From: Aquimarina agarivorans
Lineage (GTDB): Bacteria > Bacteroidota > Bacteroidia > Flavobacteriales > Flavobacteriaceae
Direction: 5' to 3'
Length of the DNA stretch: 33,102 nucleotides
NCBI RefSeq assembly: GCF_000218485.1
Contig: NZ_AFPB01000176.1
Span: forward strand, 1-33,102
Shown in pieces: positions 32,750 through 33,102 of the stretch. The translations under genes were made by a program, and so were the position numbers. The notes beneath the pieces were generated by a model. The model ran no database searches, had not been told where the DNA came from, and worked only from the letters and a program-made list of their open reading frames with translations. How positions within the stretch are numbered: the stretch's first letter is position 1; each line of letters starts with the position of its first letter.

Positions 32750-33051
32750 TGGGAGATTTTCAACAGTTTTTGCCGATTGTTTTAATGTTTGTGGTAGTGT
32801 ATCTATTTATGATACGCCCGCAAATGCAACGTCAAAAAAAAGAAAAACAATTTGCAGCTGATTTAAAAAAAGGAGATCGGGTAATTACTAAAAGTGGGTT
32901 GCACGCTAAAATTTTTGAAATAAGCGAAAAAAATGATGCCGTAGTTTTAGAAACTACCGCAGGTAAATTAACTTTTGATCGTTCATCAATATCATTGGAA
33001 TTATCAAGAAAACTTAATGCTCCTGCAGAAACGGTTTCAAAAGCAAAATAA
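32749..33051 (+). CDS. yajC: Preprotein translocase subunit YajC
   Basis: 100 residues. Single N-terminal membrane helix (FLPIVLMFVVVYLFMIRPQ, residues ~7-25) followed by a small cytoplasmic domain with KKEKQFAADLKKGDRVITKSGLHAKIFEI, the YajC hallmark. Accessory part of the SecDF-YajC complex that helps Sec export. Translationally coupled to the DUF1573 gene. Only 51 bases follow before the window ends, without a recognisable gene start. Confidence 0.95.
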   Translation: MGDFQQFLPIVLMFVVVYLFMIRPQMQRQKKEKQFAADLKKGDRVITKSGLHAKIFEISEKNDAVVLETTAGKLTFDRSSISLELSRKLNAPAETVSKAK

Positions 33052-33102
33052 TACAGAGGTTACTCTTAAATTTAATTATAAAAAAGCTTCTAGTGTGCAC
33101 TG

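Overview
The window looks like the chromosome of a marine, polysaccharide-degrading member of the Flavobacteriaceae (Bacteroidota). The DNA is AT-rich. Promoters show the TAnnTTTG -7 box typical of the phylum. Several secreted proteins end in type IX secretion (T9SS) sorting domains, and the housekeeping block nusB / DUF1573 lipoprotein / yajC is a common flavobacterial arrangement. A GH16 agarase-like enzyme and a bacterial expansin point to life on algal or plant cell walls.

Region 1 (1-11765) is a mobile island that probably ends at the 3' end of a tRNA-Arg(ACG) gene (11766-11839, minus). Its left part holds a tyrosine recombinase, a translationally coupled unknown protein, an excisionase-like HTH protein, and a decayed gene of about 500 codons with polymerase-like motifs. 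That gene carries two single-base frameshifts and an IS1380-family insertion with recognisable terminal inverted repeats and an exact 5-bp target duplication (TATTA). The right part carries cargo: a lipoprotein, an exported protein, a small XRE regulator with a palindromic operator candidate, and a three-gene CBASS anti-phage operon (CD-NTase, stand-alone E2-like protein, patatin effector CapV). The E2 gene has no E1 or JAB partner, so this is the 'type II short' layout. A candidate small RNA, with promoter, 9-bp hairpin and terminator, is divergent from the CBASS operon.

Region 2 (11766-16723) runs from tRNA-Arg through apt into a roughly 4-kb insert. The insert is bounded by two diverged copies of the 3' end of apt plus the tail of a convergent 47-codon gene. 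Inside are a REP-like repeat, a broken REP-associated (IS200-type) transposase, a secreted GH16 enzyme and a broken IS630-family element. The complete apt is on the left and the complete small gene on the right, so the insert came with, or caused, a duplicated junction.

Region 3 (16796-33102) is core-like chromosome. It holds a two-gene exported-protein operon (CarboxypepD_reg-like domain plus a protein with a TonB-plug-like tail), a Ca2+/Na+ antiporter, a START-domain protein, a type II glutamine synthetase, a PurM-family enzyme, a di-haem peroxidase lipoprotein, a T9SS expansin, a cyclophilin-FKBP fusion and a T9SS metzincin-like protease. It ends with a PUR-type nucleic-acid-binding protein, an ABC exporter, nusB, a DUF1573 lipoprotein and yajC. 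Strong bidirectional terminators separate the convergent pairs.

The CBASS operon is the clearest biological system here. It is a known class, but it has details worth checking: the CD-NTase does not end in glycine, a convergent XRE gene overlaps capV, and there is a divergent small-RNA candidate.
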